Source: an uncultured Azospirillum sp.
GTDB lineage: Bacteria > Pseudomonadota > Alphaproteobacteria > RF32 > CAG-239
Direction: 5' to 3'
Length of the DNA stretch: 40,933 bases
NCBI GenBank assembly: GCA_900538765.1
Contig: UQAB01000013.1
Coordinates: 1-40,933 of the forward strand
The notes under the pieces were generated by a model. That model made no database searches. It was not told the origin of the DNA and worked only from the letters and a program-made list of their open reading frames with translations. Below, piece after piece: positions 6,262 through 14,833 of the stretch. The position numbers were made by a program, and so were the translations under genes. Position 1 is the first letter of the stretch; every line of letters begins with the position of its first letter.

Positions 6262-8997
6262 ATGACTATTGATATAGAAGAGTGGAAGAAGGGTATTCCA
6301 CAGAGAGAGTTGGAACAGAAGATAAAAGAGTATGAGGAAGATTATCCGAAGCGAGAAAAGATGACGCCTCAGGCTCGAGAGAATAATCAGACACGTTTCT
6401 TTTTAGAAGACAGGTTTTATGAACTGCATAAAAAGCAGCTGGCGGAGTTGTTGGCTGAAAAAGCGGCGGAAGAAGCCAGAAAGGCCGCGGAACTGCAGAA
6501 AAAACTTGATACGGCGGCAGGAATTGCCGCAAAGTTTGATGATGGTTTTTCTTTTGGTTTCGGTAAAAAAATCGGCGGTGCTTTTAATGGTGTTTTTGCC
6601 GGGGCAATGGATGCGTTGCTGACGGATAAAACTTTTGGGCAAGCTTATGCTGACAGATATCATGAAATTGTTGGTGATGCGGTGCAAAAGGGAAGGCAAT
6701 TTGAAGAAGAACATCCGGCAGCGGCTATGACAACGGAGTTAGTTGGTTCTGTTCTTAATCCGGTTAATCAGGCAGGGGGCGGCGCTCTTTTGTCTGTCGG
6801 AAAGGCTGGCAAAAACGCAACAAAACTGCAGAAAGCGGCAACGCTGGGAAAAACAGCACTGGCCAGTGGGGCTATTGGTGCCGGTACAGGCGCATTGACG
6901 GCTGCCGGACAGGCTCAAAGTCTTGATGAGTTTGGCGACAGGGTTGTTTCCGATACTCTCAGCGGCGGGGGGCTCGGTGCTGTTATGCCCGGGGCGGAAG
7001 CTGCTGTGAAAAAGGCATGGACGGTTGTGGCTCCGAAAGCTTCCGCGGCATTTAGGACTTTTAACAAACTGGAAAATTCCGGTGCAATGAAGAATGTCAG
7101 TGATGTGGCTGACAGGGCTGTTGCCAAAGACCGGGCAATGCCGGAGGTGGCGGATGACACGGTTAACGGCCTGTTGCGCGAGGCACGGCAGCAGACACCG
7201 GCGGCAAATGAGATTCTGGACAATGCTTATGGTAAAATTTCTCAAGGAGAAGCCGCGCGGACGCAGCGGGAAATTGAGCGTTTTGCCAGGCCAGCGGATG
7301 TAGAGCGTTTGGTTAACAAGGCGGAACGCTACGCTGAGCCAGCCTTTAACAGACTGAAAAACATTGAAGATGTTGATGCTTATGCTTTGGGGAGAAATGG
7401 AAGCAAAGAGTTGGCCGGACGTTTGAAATCTCAAAAGTTTAGAGATATTAATTTTGGTCGTTTGGATTCTCGAAAATTGGAGCAAATTAATGCTATCAGA
7501 GCTACCGAAGGATTGGAAGCGTTAACGCCGGATATGAAAATTCCAGAAAATGTTGTTAGGAAGTTTTATAATAAAAGGGTTGTTCATGATAAAATGACAC
7601 CTGAGAATGTGGCTGATACTGCTTTTGATGTGTTTTATAATCCGGATAGTATTGTTGATGCCAGTAAATATCCGCATATTCAGGCTTTGATTAAACCAGA
7701 TAAAACTACTTCAAATGTTGGTTTTATTGCGCAAAACCCGGCAAACGGAGAAACCGTTGTTAAAAGCGCTTATAGGGAAAAGTCATCTCAGGTCAAGAAT
7801 TTGTATTCAAAAGTAAGGGAGACTCTGGAGGGACGGACGCAGCATCAGTCTGGCCTAAATTTAAATCCAGAACAGACTTACTTAAATTCTGTAAAACCCT
7901 CATCGCTAGGTCCGGAAACCGGATCCCTGCGGCAGACTGCCCGATTTTCTGACGTTCAGAGCCTCCCCTCAAAAGGGGTATCATCAATGAACGGAAATGT
8001 CAATAGCGGAAATATGCTAAATGCAGCTAAAAATTTCAAAGAGCCTTTAAACGATTTGTCCGTCCAAGGCAAGCGTTCGGCACAAATGAAGACAGATTTC
8101 GTGGCAGAAAACATAAATGACGTTTCACTACAACCTGTCTATAGAACTCATTTTCTGACACATGTGGGGACAAATCCCGTACCGAATGATGAGGTTATTT
8201 TATCACCTTTAGGGCGGTATGTCAATCGGGATAAAATTATACAGGATGAGATTTTTAATGTGCGGCAGGATAAACTTCGTCTGTCCAGAGCAGATACGCT
8301 TCCTGATACGAGTTTTGATATGCTGAATGAAGTTAACCGGGGGCTTAACGAGAAAATTGCAGCGGCAAGAAATGTCGGGCAATTTGACACTGCGGCAAAT
8401 CTGGAACGGCATCAACAGGAACTCTGGCGGCAGATAGACAGCGTCCTTCCCGGATATGGAGAGGCAAGGAGTTTTACGGATGCGGCGCAGAGAATTCCAG
8501 CTGCCGAACAGCTGGGGCAGAATATCTTTAGCCCGGATTTGAAAACGTCTCATGTTTCTCAGGCGGTGAATGGTATGAATTCTTATGAGATGCAAGGGTT
8601 GAAGTCCGGCATCGGTGACGCTTTGAAACGAGAAACCGGCAATGGCGCTGCTAGTTATGGGAATATTTTTTCTCCGGTCGGTCAGCAAAAGTTGGGGGCA
8701 GCTTTGGGACAACCGGGAAATCGTTCTTTGGGCGGTTTTCTGAAAGATAATGTTGTTGCACAAAACAATCGTAATTTTGTCATGTCGGGAAATGCTTCCG
8801 AGCCGGTGGAACAGGGGATATTCGGGCGTTTATCATCGCCGTGGCGAGATACGCAGAATGAATATTTTTCCCGGACAATGACCGGAACGCCTGATGCCTT
8901 ACGGCAGCAATACAGCAATTATTTGCGCGGGCGGAATTATTATTCCCCCTATGCCGTTCCGTATTTGGCACAACAATATACGTCAGGCACCGATTAA
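6262..8997 (+). CDS. Large phage internal/ejection-type virion protein
   Basis: A 911-residue protein; ATG 6262 follows GAAAGGAA, whereas an upstream in-frame start at 6184 runs through a terminator. Residues 1-58 repeat the N-terminal module of the protein at 3801, with roughly 90% DNA identity. A glycine- and alanine-rich stretch near residues 90-250 ('GKKIGGAFNGVFAGAMDALL', 'ALASGAIGAGTGALTAAG') could insert into membranes, as in podovirus ejection proteins. Long helical segments follow. Residues about 520-582 are encoded by a palindrome-containing repeat also found at 9022-9202. No peptidase or transglycosylase motif seen. Probably an inner-virion protein delivered with DNA; confidence in that role is moderate. 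Confidence 0.6.
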   Translation: MTIDIEEWKKGIPQRELEQKIKEYEEDYPKREKMTPQARENNQTRFFLEDRFYELHKKQLAELLAEKAAEEARKAAELQKKLDTAAGIAAKFDDGFSFGFGKKIGGAFNGVFAGAMDALLTDKTFGQAYADRYHEIVGDAVQKGRQFEEEHPAAAMTTELVGSVLNPVNQAGGGALLSVGKAGKNATKLQKAATLGKTALASGAIGAGTGALTAAGQAQSLDEFGDRVVSDTLSGGGLGAVMPGAEAAVKKAWTVVAPKASAAFRTFNKLENSGAMKNVSDVADRAVAKDRAMPEVADDTVNGLLREARQQTPAANEILDNAYGKISQGEAARTQREIERFARPADVERLVNKAERYAEPAFNRLKNIEDVDAYALGRNGSKELAGRLKSQKFRDINFGRLDSRKLEQINAIRATEGLEALTPDMKIPENVVRKFYNKRVVHDKMTPENVADTAFDVFYNPDSIVDASKYPHIQALIKPDKTTSNVGFIAQNPANGETVVKSAYREKSSQVKNLYSKVRETLEGRTQHQSGLNLNPEQTYLNSVKPSSLGPETGSLRQTARFSDVQSLPSKGVSSMNGNVNSGNMLNAAKNFKEPLNDLSVQGKRSAQMKTDFVAENINDVSLQPVYRTHFLTHVGTNPVPNDEVILSPLGRYVNRDKIIQDEIFNVRQDKLRLSRADTLPDTSFDMLNEVNRGLNEKIAAARNVGQFDTAANLERHQQELWRQIDSVLPGYGEARSFTDAAQRIPAAEQLGQNIFSPDLKTSHVSQAVNGMNSYEMQGLKSGIGDALKRETGNGAASYGNIFSPVGQQKLGAALGQPGNRSLGGFLKDNVVAQNNRNFVMSGNASEPVEQGIFGRLSSPWRDTQNEYFSRTMTGTPDALRQQYSNYLRGRNYYSPYAVPYLAQQYTSGTD
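7819..8005 (+). repeat. In-frame palindromic repeat, copy 1 (187 bp)
   Basis: This segment within the large virion gene is duplicated at 9022-9202 with roughly 88% identity and a 6-base gap that keeps the frame. It contains several small inverted repeats: ACAGA/TCTGT, GGTCCGG-AAA-CCGGATCC (one bulge), GGCAG-A-CTGCC, TCTGA-CG-TTCAGA and CCCCT/AGGGG. Clustered hairpins inside a translated region recall the Rickettsia palindromic elements that insert in frame in genes. Confidence 0.65.
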
Positions 8998-9000
8998 TGT

Positions 9001-9243
9001 ATGGCTGATGAAGGAGTTAAAGAGACTCTGGAGGGACGCGCACAGCATCAGTCTGATTTAAATTTGGAACAGACTTACTTAAATTCTGTAAACCCCTCAT
9101 CGCTAGGTCCGGAAAACGGATCCCTGCGGCAGGCTGCGCGATTTTCTGACGTTCAGAGCCTCTCTTCAAAGGCAATATCATCAATGGGCGGAAATGTCAA
9201 TAAGAGTGGTTGTTTTAATTTGATAAGGAGAAAAAATGAATGA
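9001..9243 (+). pseudogene. Short gene fragment made of the duplicated repeat
   Basis: An open stretch of 80 codons starting four bases after the large virion gene, with no Shine-Dalgarno sequence. Almost all of it ('GVKETLEGRAQHQSDLNLEQ', 'SSLGPENGSLRQAARFSDVQ') copies residues about 518-582 of the preceding protein. Its end overlaps the acetyltransferase start by 8 bases. It is best read as a duplicated fragment or repeat insertion that happens to stay open; translation is doubtful. Confidence 0.5.
9022..9202 (+). repeat. Palindromic repeat, copy 2 (181 bp)
   Basis: The second copy of the segment at 7819-8005. Several hairpin arms have decayed relative to copy 1 (CCCCT...AGGGG has become TCTTC...AAGGC), suggesting copy 1 is closer to the intact form. 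Confidence 0.65.
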
Positions 9244-9667
9244 TGTTGAGATAATTTATGATGAAAGCGGTTTGACGGCGCTTTGGGCTTGTCAAAACCT
9301 GGGCGATTATTCTCCGCTTTCGGGAGATTTTTTCACTTTCGCTTTCCGGCGCAAGGGAAAAATAATCGGGGCTTTAGTCTTCAGCGGTTATCGTCCCGAT
9401 CATGACGTGTGGTGGACGATTTATACCACAGATCGGCACTGGTGTACGCCTAAAGTGCTGAAAACGGCTTTTACGGCGGCTTTTGATGACCTCAACTGCC
9501 GCCGTATTAATCTTCTGGTCAGCCGCGGCAATGCCAAATCCCTCAGCTTGGTTCAACGACTGGGCTTCAAAGAGGAGGGCATACTGCGTGCTTTCCGGGA
9601 AAACGGGCAAGATGCCCATATTTTTGGAATGTTAAAATCTGAATGTAATTTTTTAAGGAGAAAATAA
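9236..9667 (+). CDS. Phage-encoded GNAT-family N-acetyltransferase
   Basis: A 143-residue protein after a clear AAGGAG site. The order fits GNAT enzymes of the RimJ/RimL type: a central beta hairpin ('FAFRRKGKIIGALVFSGYRP'), a helix, then 'RINLLVSRGNAKSLSLVQRL' and 'GFKEEGILR', where N-x-x-S-x-x-x-x-x-x-x-G-F is the conserved motif B region. It would transfer an acetyl group from acetyl-CoA to an amine; the substrate is unknown. Such genes are common beside structural genes of phages, where they may modify a virion or host protein. It starts inside the preceding fragment and is followed without a gap by the next virion gene (ATG at 9668). Confidence 0.75.
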   Translation: MNDVEIIYDESGLTALWACQNLGDYSPLSGDFFTFAFRRKGKIIGALVFSGYRPDHDVWWTIYTTDRHWCTPKVLKTAFTAAFDDLNCRRINLLVSRGNAKSLSLVQRLGFKEEGILRAFRENGQDAHIFGMLKSECNFLRRK

Positions 9668-10405
9668 ATGAGTGGAATGATGGGGGGAATGAGCGGAAAC
9701 CCCACCGCAATGCAGAATTATGCCGCATGGTACGGCCTGAATGCCTTGAATAAGATTGACACGTCGGCTGTTGATAATGCCAATCAGAATATGGCAAAAT
9801 ATGGCGAGCAGATGAGTCAAAATCTCGGCAACCGTCCGGATTATGTTTATTCGGTGAACGGGTCTGACGCTGCAAGACAGCGTGCCGAGCAGGCTTATTA
9901 CAACAGCATGGTCAATAATTTTCAGCCGCAGTTTGACCAGCAGCGCGCCGATTTGGAAACGCGTCTGGCCAACCAGGGGCTTTCCGTCGGCAGTGAGGCT
10001 TATCAGCGGGCGATGAACGATTTGACCACGCAGCAGAACAATGCTTATACCAATGCGGCAAATCAGGCGGTTTTGAGCGGCCAGAACGCTTTTAGCCAGA
10101 GCCTTGAAGATTCAATCAATGCCGGAAACTTTACCAACAGCGCGCGGATGCTGCCGATTAACGAGATTATGACTTTGCTGTCAAATTCGCCGAGCGGTTA
10201 TGACATTGCCATGGAAAAATACGGTATTCTCGGCAATTATGCCAATATGGCGGCGCAGCAACGAGCCAATGCGCAGGCATCAAAGAATAATATGTGGTCA
10301 AATCTGCTGAATGCCGGCGCAACGGCTGCCGGAATGTATTTCGGCGGGCCGGCCGGCGCCGCGGCGGCAGGAAGTATGACATCAAGATTGACAGGAGGAA
10401 GATAA
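9668..10405 (+). CDS. Phage internal virion / DNA-transfer-like protein
   Basis: A 245-residue protein with AAGGAG upstream. It is rich in Asn, Gln, Ala and Met, and mostly helical. 'FDQQRADLETRLANQGLSVG' followed by 'SEAYQRAMNDLTTQQNNAY' (residues about 97-135) is a signature I recognise from podovirus internal or tail-associated proteins. A glycine-alanine segment at the C-terminus ('GATAAGMYFGGPAGAAAAGS') could be membrane-active. Tightly linked to the next gene (one-base gap), so probably part of the same virion sub-assembly. Confidence 0.55.
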   Translation: MSGMMGGMSGNPTAMQNYAAWYGLNALNKIDTSAVDNANQNMAKYGEQMSQNLGNRPDYVYSVNGSDAARQRAEQAYYNSMVNNFQPQFDQQRADLETRLANQGLSVGSEAYQRAMNDLTTQQNNAYTNAANQAVLSGQNAFSQSLEDSINAGNFTNSARMLPINEIMTLLSNSPSGYDIAMEKYGILGNYANMAAQQRANAQASKNNMWSNLLNAGATAAGMYFGGPAGAAAAGSMTSRLTGGR

Positions 10406-10406
10406 T

Positions 10407-10649
10407 ATGAGCAACCGTTTTAACAGAGCTGCCGAAATTTCCAGAGATTTGATGCGGACAGGCGTGACGCCGGTTTTGCAGCCGATTGATTTGAACGGCA
10501 TGGTGAACAGCTTCAGAACAGCTTACAATGATGAGCAGAGAAACAACCTGCGACAGCAGAGGCTGCAATATTTGCAAAACGGCGGTTGGGCCGATCCTGA
10601 CGATCTTACCCGTCAGGCACAGGCAGGCGCTTTGCGTTCAATGTATTAA
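10407..10649 (+). CDS. Small phage virion-region protein
   Basis: 80 residues, with AGGAGG before the ATG. Hydrophilic and helical, with Arg- and Gln-rich sequence ('NNLRQQRLQYLQNGGWADPD'). It sits between an internal virion protein and the collar-domain fibre. No family recognised; good ribosome binding site and conserved operon position support a real gene. Confidence 0.6.
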   Translation: MSNRFNRAAEISRDLMRTGVTPVLQPIDLNGMVNSFRTAYNDEQRNNLRQQRLQYLQNGGWADPDDLTRQAQAGALRSMY

Positions 10650-10672
10650 TTTTTTTTGAAAAGGAGAAACAA

Positions 10673-11449
10673 ATGCCTTTTGATGGAAAAGGTTATTTTA
10701 CCAGGGTACACAACTGGGAAGATGACCGGAAAAATGATATTGAAATCGTGACAGACCATCACGATGAGGAAGATGATAATTTTGCGGCAGGGCTTAATGA
10801 ATGTTTGTTGCGCGACGGGCGTGTGCCGTTGAAAGATGATTTTGACGCCGGAAATTTTCAGGTCAAAAATCTGCGCGATGCCACGCTGGACGGGGATGCT
10901 GTTAACTTTAAACAGTTAAAGGACCAGGTGGATGAGCTGAAAAAAGCACTGCTGTCGAATGTTAACAACAGCTTGAAAGTGGGGGACATCAAGACCTCGC
11001 TGCAAACCGGAAACCATGATAACTGGCTGCTGTGCAACGGTCAGGAAATCAGCCGCGCCGATTATCCCGATTTGTTTAAGGTTATCGGGGTTAATTTCGG
11101 TGCCGGAAACGGAACAACGACTTTTAATGTTCCGAATTATCAAGGTGCGTTTCTGCGTGGGTTGGGTGGAAATTCGGCCGAGAATTTCTTTACGAAACAG
11201 AATGAGGGCCTGCCGAACATTATCGGCGCTTCGGCAGATTCTTCTTTTTGTAACGTGGGCGAGGGAACGGGCTGTATTGTTACTGAAGGCAGCGGACGTT
11301 ATGTTGCCGGTTCCGGCGCTCTGGGGGCGAAGTACAGCCGTTTTCGCATAGATGCTTCGATTTCCAGCGGTATTTACGGCGCAAGCGCGCATGTGACACC
11401 GGAAAACTATGCGGTTAATTATTTTATCAAAGCAAAAGCGGAGGTTTAA
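10673..11449 (+). CDS. Tail fibre with phage tail collar domain
   Basis: A 258-residue protein with AAGGAG upstream. A short helical N-terminus ('DLEALKDQVDELKKALL'-like, about residues 70-95) is followed by a phage Tail Collar domain (about residues 103-165): 'GDIKTSLQTGNHDNWLLCNG', 'ISRADYPDLFKVIGVNFGAG', 'GTTTFNVPNYQGAFLRGLGG'. The C-terminus 'HVTPENYAVNYFIKAKAEV' is the usual end of this domain family ('ENrPrNvavnyiIKa'). It probably attaches to the tail or baseplate and supports fibres encoded downstream. Confidence 0.85.
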   Translation: MPFDGKGYFTRVHNWEDDRKNDIEIVTDHHDEEDDNFAAGLNECLLRDGRVPLKDDFDAGNFQVKNLRDATLDGDAVNFKQLKDQVDELKKALLSNVNNSLKVGDIKTSLQTGNHDNWLLCNGQEISRADYPDLFKVIGVNFGAGNGTTTFNVPNYQGAFLRGLGGNSAENFFTKQNEGLPNIIGASADSSFCNVGEGTGCIVTEGSGRYVAGSGALGAKYSRFRIDASISSGIYGASAHVTPENYAVNYFIKAKAEV

Positions 11450-11452
11450 ACA

Positions 11453-11827
11453 ATGACATCACGAATGACAACAACGGGAATTGTGATTACACAGGGGGAT
11501 ACGTTAAATATCCCCCTTAAATTTGCCTTTAACCAGGGCAGCAACAAAGTGCCGGTGGATTTGACCAATGCGGTTCTCAGAATGCAAGTGCGGTCAACGG
11601 CGGACGGGCAGCCGCTGATAAAAAAAGAAGTGTCGGAGCATACTTATCCCGATCAGGGGATTACAGTTTTGCAGCTGACGCCGGAGGACACCAATATTCC
11701 GGTCGGTACTTATTACACGGATATTGAAATCCAGTTTATCGACGGGCAGAAGTTTACGTTCTATCCGCCGAAAGCTGGGTGCAAGGCTTATTTTAAAGTG
11801 ACGGAACAGTTTACGAAAGGAGATTAA
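11453..11827 (+). CDS. Baseplate-like beta-sandwich protein
   Basis: A 124-residue, all-beta protein; GGAGG lies 7 bases before the ATG, inside the end of the collar gene. 'ITQGDTLNIPLKFAF', 'LTNAVLRMQVRS' and 'GTYYTDIEIQFIDGQKFTFY' resemble the N-terminal domain of BppU-type upper baseplate proteins, which bind the tail and display receptor-binding modules. In a short-tailed phage it may be an adaptor for the large fibre encoded next. Similarity is by pattern only. Confidence 0.5.
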   Translation: MTSRMTTTGIVITQGDTLNIPLKFAFNQGSNKVPVDLTNAVLRMQVRSTADGQPLIKKEVSEHTYPDQGITVLQLTPEDTNIPVGTYYTDIEIQFIDGQKFTFYPPKAGCKAYFKVTEQFTKGD

Positions 11828-11832
11828 CAATC

Positions 11833-13251
11833 ATGAGCGATATTATTTATTACGACAATGAAGTTGTCGGGCTGGAAGTGGTGATGAATGAGGTGGAGAG
11901 CGAGGTTAGTCCTGAAGGCTACATTTTTGTCCGCAACGGCGAGAAAGAAATTGACGGTCATGTGGAAAATGTTTCCAAGCCGGAGATTAACAGCTATGTC
12001 AAGGAAAAGGAAAGTGAATTTTCCGAATTTGTTGCAGATAAGACAGCGGAAGCGGAAGGCAATATAGACGATTATCTTAACGATACTGTTTTGCCTGCTT
12101 TAAACCAGCACACCGAAAACAAGAAACAGGAATTATCGTCTTTGGCGGCGGAACTGACAGGGAATTTTGATGCGAATGCCGCGGAAAAGCAAGCCGCTGT
12201 CGATACCTCCGCCGAAGCGGCTGCCGCCAGTGCTGCTGCGGCCAAGGTATCGGAAGACAATGCCAAAAAAAGCGCCGACAGTGCGGCAACGACAGTGACG
12301 GGTTTTGATGCGCATGCGGCTGAAAAACAGTCTGCTTATGATAATAATGCGGCGGAAAAGCAGGCGGCTTACGATACAAATGCAGCTGAGAAATTTGCCG
12401 CTTATAATGCCAATGATGTGGAGAAATGTGAAGCTTATAATGCCAATGCCGATGCCAGAGTGTTGGAATTTAATAATAATTTTGAAACAAAGACTTCTGT
12501 TTTCAACAGTAATTATGATGACAAACTGGCGGTTTTTAATGCGAATGCTATGGGAAAAACAGCTGATTTTGACGCGAATGCCGTAGCGCAGACCAACAGC
12601 GCTAATGCCGCTATTGATACGCATAAGGCGGAAGTGACGGAGGATTTTGATGCTAATGCAGCGGAAAAGCAGTCTGCGGTTGATGCCAGCGCGGCAGCGG
12701 CCAAGGTATCAGAGGACAATGCCAAGGCCAGCGAGGTGGTTTGTCAGGGGATTTTGGAACGTTTGGGGACGGTGATTAAAATCAAAGGCCGGGTGAACAG
12801 CGTGCCGGAGCTTCCTGCAGAGGGAAATCTTGAAGGTGATGCTTATCTGGTCGGAGAAGAGGGCAGCGAGAATTTTGCCGAATATTTTTGGTTCAGCGAT
12901 CACTGGGAGTTTTTGGGTACGACAGGTTCCAAACTTTCCTGGGGCAATATTACCGGGGAGATTTCCTCGCAGGCTGATATTACTGCGGCGCTTAATCTGA
13001 AGGCCAATCAGGCGGAGGTTGATGATGAGCTTGCCTTAAAGGCCAATCAGGCGGAGGTATCGTCATCCCTTAATCTCAAGGCTAATCTTGACAGTCCGGC
13101 TTTCAGCGGTACGCCGACGGTCCCGGTTCCGGGGCTGAATGATAATTCACAGCGTCCGATTACCAGCAGCTGGTTTTGCCAGAAAATACAGGTCGTTGAC
13201 GCTTTGCCGTCCAGTCCGTCGGCTGATATCTTTTATTTTAGCAAAAGCTGA
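11833..13251 (+). CDS. Long repeat-rich tail fibre
   Basis: A 472-residue fibre with AGGAG upstream. Residues about 110-300 are built from a degenerate repeat of roughly 8-16 residues around 'DANAAEKQ' and 'AYNANAxEK', forming a long helical shaft. A compact domain follows (about 305-375, 'IKGRVNSVPELPAEGNLEGD'). The C-terminus has 'LNLKANQAEV' repeated three times, then 'ANLDSPAFSGTPTVPVPG', the standard trimeric tail-fibre ending. The shaft DNA is repetitive, so length variation by slippage is likely. It likely carries the two adhesins encoded next. Confidence 0.8.
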   Translation: MSDIIYYDNEVVGLEVVMNEVESEVSPEGYIFVRNGEKEIDGHVENVSKPEINSYVKEKESEFSEFVADKTAEAEGNIDDYLNDTVLPALNQHTENKKQELSSLAAELTGNFDANAAEKQAAVDTSAEAAAASAAAAKVSEDNAKKSADSAATTVTGFDAHAAEKQSAYDNNAAEKQAAYDTNAAEKFAAYNANDVEKCEAYNANADARVLEFNNNFETKTSVFNSNYDDKLAVFNANAMGKTADFDANAVAQTNSANAAIDTHKAEVTEDFDANAAEKQSAVDASAAAAKVSEDNAKASEVVCQGILERLGTVIKIKGRVNSVPELPAEGNLEGDAYLVGEEGSENFAEYFWFSDHWEFLGTTGSKLSWGNITGEISSQADITAALNLKANQAEVDDELALKANQAEVSSSLNLKANLDSPAFSGTPTVPVPGLNDNSQRPITSSWFCQKIQVVDALPSSPSADIFYFSKS

Positions 13252-13259
13252 GGCCTGAA

Positions 13260-13868
13260 ATGCAGAAGTTATACATTGGCGGTGTTCAGATAAAAAAAAT
13301 CTATCAAAACTCCGTGCCGGTCAAACGGGTGTATAAAGGTTCTGAGCTGGTATGGGTTGCCGACCCGTACCAGCCCGGGACGGTTTTGACGGATGTCGCC
13401 GGAGCGAACACTTATTCTGTTTGGCTTCCGGCAGGAATTTATAAACTGATTTTGACCGGAGGCGGCGGAAACGGAACGGATTTTTGGACCGGTGCCGGAT
13501 TTATGAATGCCGGCGGCGGATCCGGTGCAACGTGGGAGGGGGAGTTTGAAAATCCGTCCGATCAGCAGTTAACCCTTTATGCCGGTTCCGGGGCTCAGGA
13601 CAGTTATATGGATTTGGGCGGAGTTCGCATGATTACGGCGGGGCAGGGCGGCAGCCATTCGGGGAACAGCGCCGGCGGTGCGGGTGTTGTTTCTGTTAAC
13701 GGCAGTCTGAGGGTAGTTTCTGCTTCCAATGTCAGAAACGGCAATCCCGGTAAACGCACGGGCAGTTATGCCGGCGGGGATTCTGTCAGTTCCAGAGGCT
13801 GGGGACGCGGCGGAAGCCATTTGGGCGGAGAAGCCGGTGGAATGTATCTGCAGTATCTGCGGGTTTAA
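13260..13868 (+). CDS. Glycine-rich tail-tip adhesin 1
   Basis: A 202-residue protein. The N-terminus repeats a short beta unit ('LYIGGVQIKKIYQNSVPVKR', 'VYKGSELVWVADPYQPG'), common in phage tip proteins. The body is glycine-rich with 'GGGGNG', 'GAGFMNAGGGSGATWEGEF', 'GGVRMITAGQGGSHSGNSAG' and ends in 'QYLRV'. Glycine-rich loops stacked this way resemble polyglycine-sandwich receptor-binding adhesins such as gp38 of T4-like phages; this is inference. It is paralogous to the next gene. The ribosome binding site is weak (GAGGCCTGAA). Confidence 0.65.
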   Translation: MQKLYIGGVQIKKIYQNSVPVKRVYKGSELVWVADPYQPGTVLTDVAGANTYSVWLPAGIYKLILTGGGGNGTDFWTGAGFMNAGGGSGATWEGEFENPSDQQLTLYAGSGAQDSYMDLGGVRMITAGQGGSHSGNSAGGAGVVSVNGSLRVVSASNVRNGNPGKRTGSYAGGDSVSSRGWGRGGSHLGGEAGGMYLQYLRV

Positions 13869-13897
13869 TTTTTTATGATTAAAAGGAGGAGCCGGAC

Positions 13898-14560
13898 ATG
13901 GCTTATAAATTATATAAAGGAGGGCAGAACTTGAAAAAAGTTTATGCAGGAAATCAGAAAATCAAAAAAATCTACAAAGGAACAGCACTGGTATGGCAAG
14001 CTGACCCTTATGACCCGGGGACTACGGTTTGGTATCAGACCGGTCCGGGAACTTTTGAAACCGAACTGGAAGTCGGGGTTTATGACCTGATTATTGCCGG
14101 AGCCGGAGGAGATGACGTACGCTGGGCTTACGGAACATGGTTTCACAACCATGGTGGTTCAGGTGCTGCTTGGGAAGGGCAGTTTTACAATCCGGTTAAA
14201 CAGTACTGCAAGATTTATGTCGGAGGTATACAAAATGAAACAAATGGGCAAGATTCTTTTCTTGAACTTGGCGGTGTGCGCATGATTACGGCCGGAGGCG
14301 GGAAAAGGTCTACCGGTACGGTATCAGGCTATGGCGGCGATCCCGGTATAATTTCCGTTAACAGTTCGCTGCAAATTCTTGAACAGAGAAAATCTACCAA
14401 CGGTAATACCGGCGGGCGCGGTGTGCATAACGATACCCCGACAGCTTCAGTTTGCAGCCTCAACAACTGGGGACAGGGCGGTGGAAGCCCTATAAGCGTA
14501 GGTGGAAATGTTGCAATCAGCGGTGGTGCGCAATTCAGATATATAAGATTGGACAGGTGA
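13898..14560 (+). CDS. Glycine-rich tail-tip adhesin 2
   Basis: A 220-residue paralogue of the preceding gene with AAGGAGG upstream. It shares the N-terminal 'VYKGTALVW-ADPYDPGT' unit, the 'GGSGAAWEGQFYNP' box, 'LELGGVRMITAGGG' and an 'R-YIRLDR' end. The glycine-rich loops between these boxes differ strongly from adhesin 1. Conserved scaffold with divergent loops suggests two alternative or complementary receptor-binding tips carried by one virion, or a duplicated gene being diversified. Confidence 0.65.
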   Translation: MAYKLYKGGQNLKKVYAGNQKIKKIYKGTALVWQADPYDPGTTVWYQTGPGTFETELEVGVYDLIIAGAGGDDVRWAYGTWFHNHGGSGAAWEGQFYNPVKQYCKIYVGGIQNETNGQDSFLELGGVRMITAGGGKRSTGTVSGYGGDPGIISVNSSLQILEQRKSTNGNTGGRGVHNDTPTASVCSLNNWGQGGGSPISVGGNVAISGGAQFRYIRLDR

Positions 14561-14566
14561 GAAAAA

Positions 14567-14833
14567 ATGGCGATTGACTGGGAAGTTGCCGGGCATGCGA
14601 TTGCGCTCGGCGGCGTTTTTATTAACTTTATGCGGATTGGAGAGTGGAAGGCACGGCAGGAAACGCGCCTTTCTATTTTGGAGAGGCGGCAGGAAACTTA
14701 TGATAATAAAATTGAGGAACTTTCGCGTCTTATCAGTTCGCAAAACAATATCTTAACCGAGGTTAAGGTTAAGCTTGACCTCATGTGTGCAGAAAAAAAC
14801 AAAAGGAGGAAAAATGGCGAGCAGAGGGATTAG
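14567..14833 (+). CDS. Small membrane-anchored coiled-coil protein (holin candidate)
   Basis: 88 residues, starting six bases after the adhesin 2 stop, with GGTGAG upstream. One hydrophobic stretch near residues 7-25 is followed by a coiled coil (about 33-75) and a basic tail. It stands directly before the endolysin, overlapping it by 20 bases, a usual place for holins or lysis regulators. One membrane segment plus a coiled coil is atypical for a classical holin; the role is inference. Confidence 0.5.
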   Translation: MAIDWEVAGHAIALGGVFINFMRIGEWKARQETRLSILERRQETYDNKIEELSRLISSQNNILTEVKVKLDLMCAEKNKRRKNGEQRD

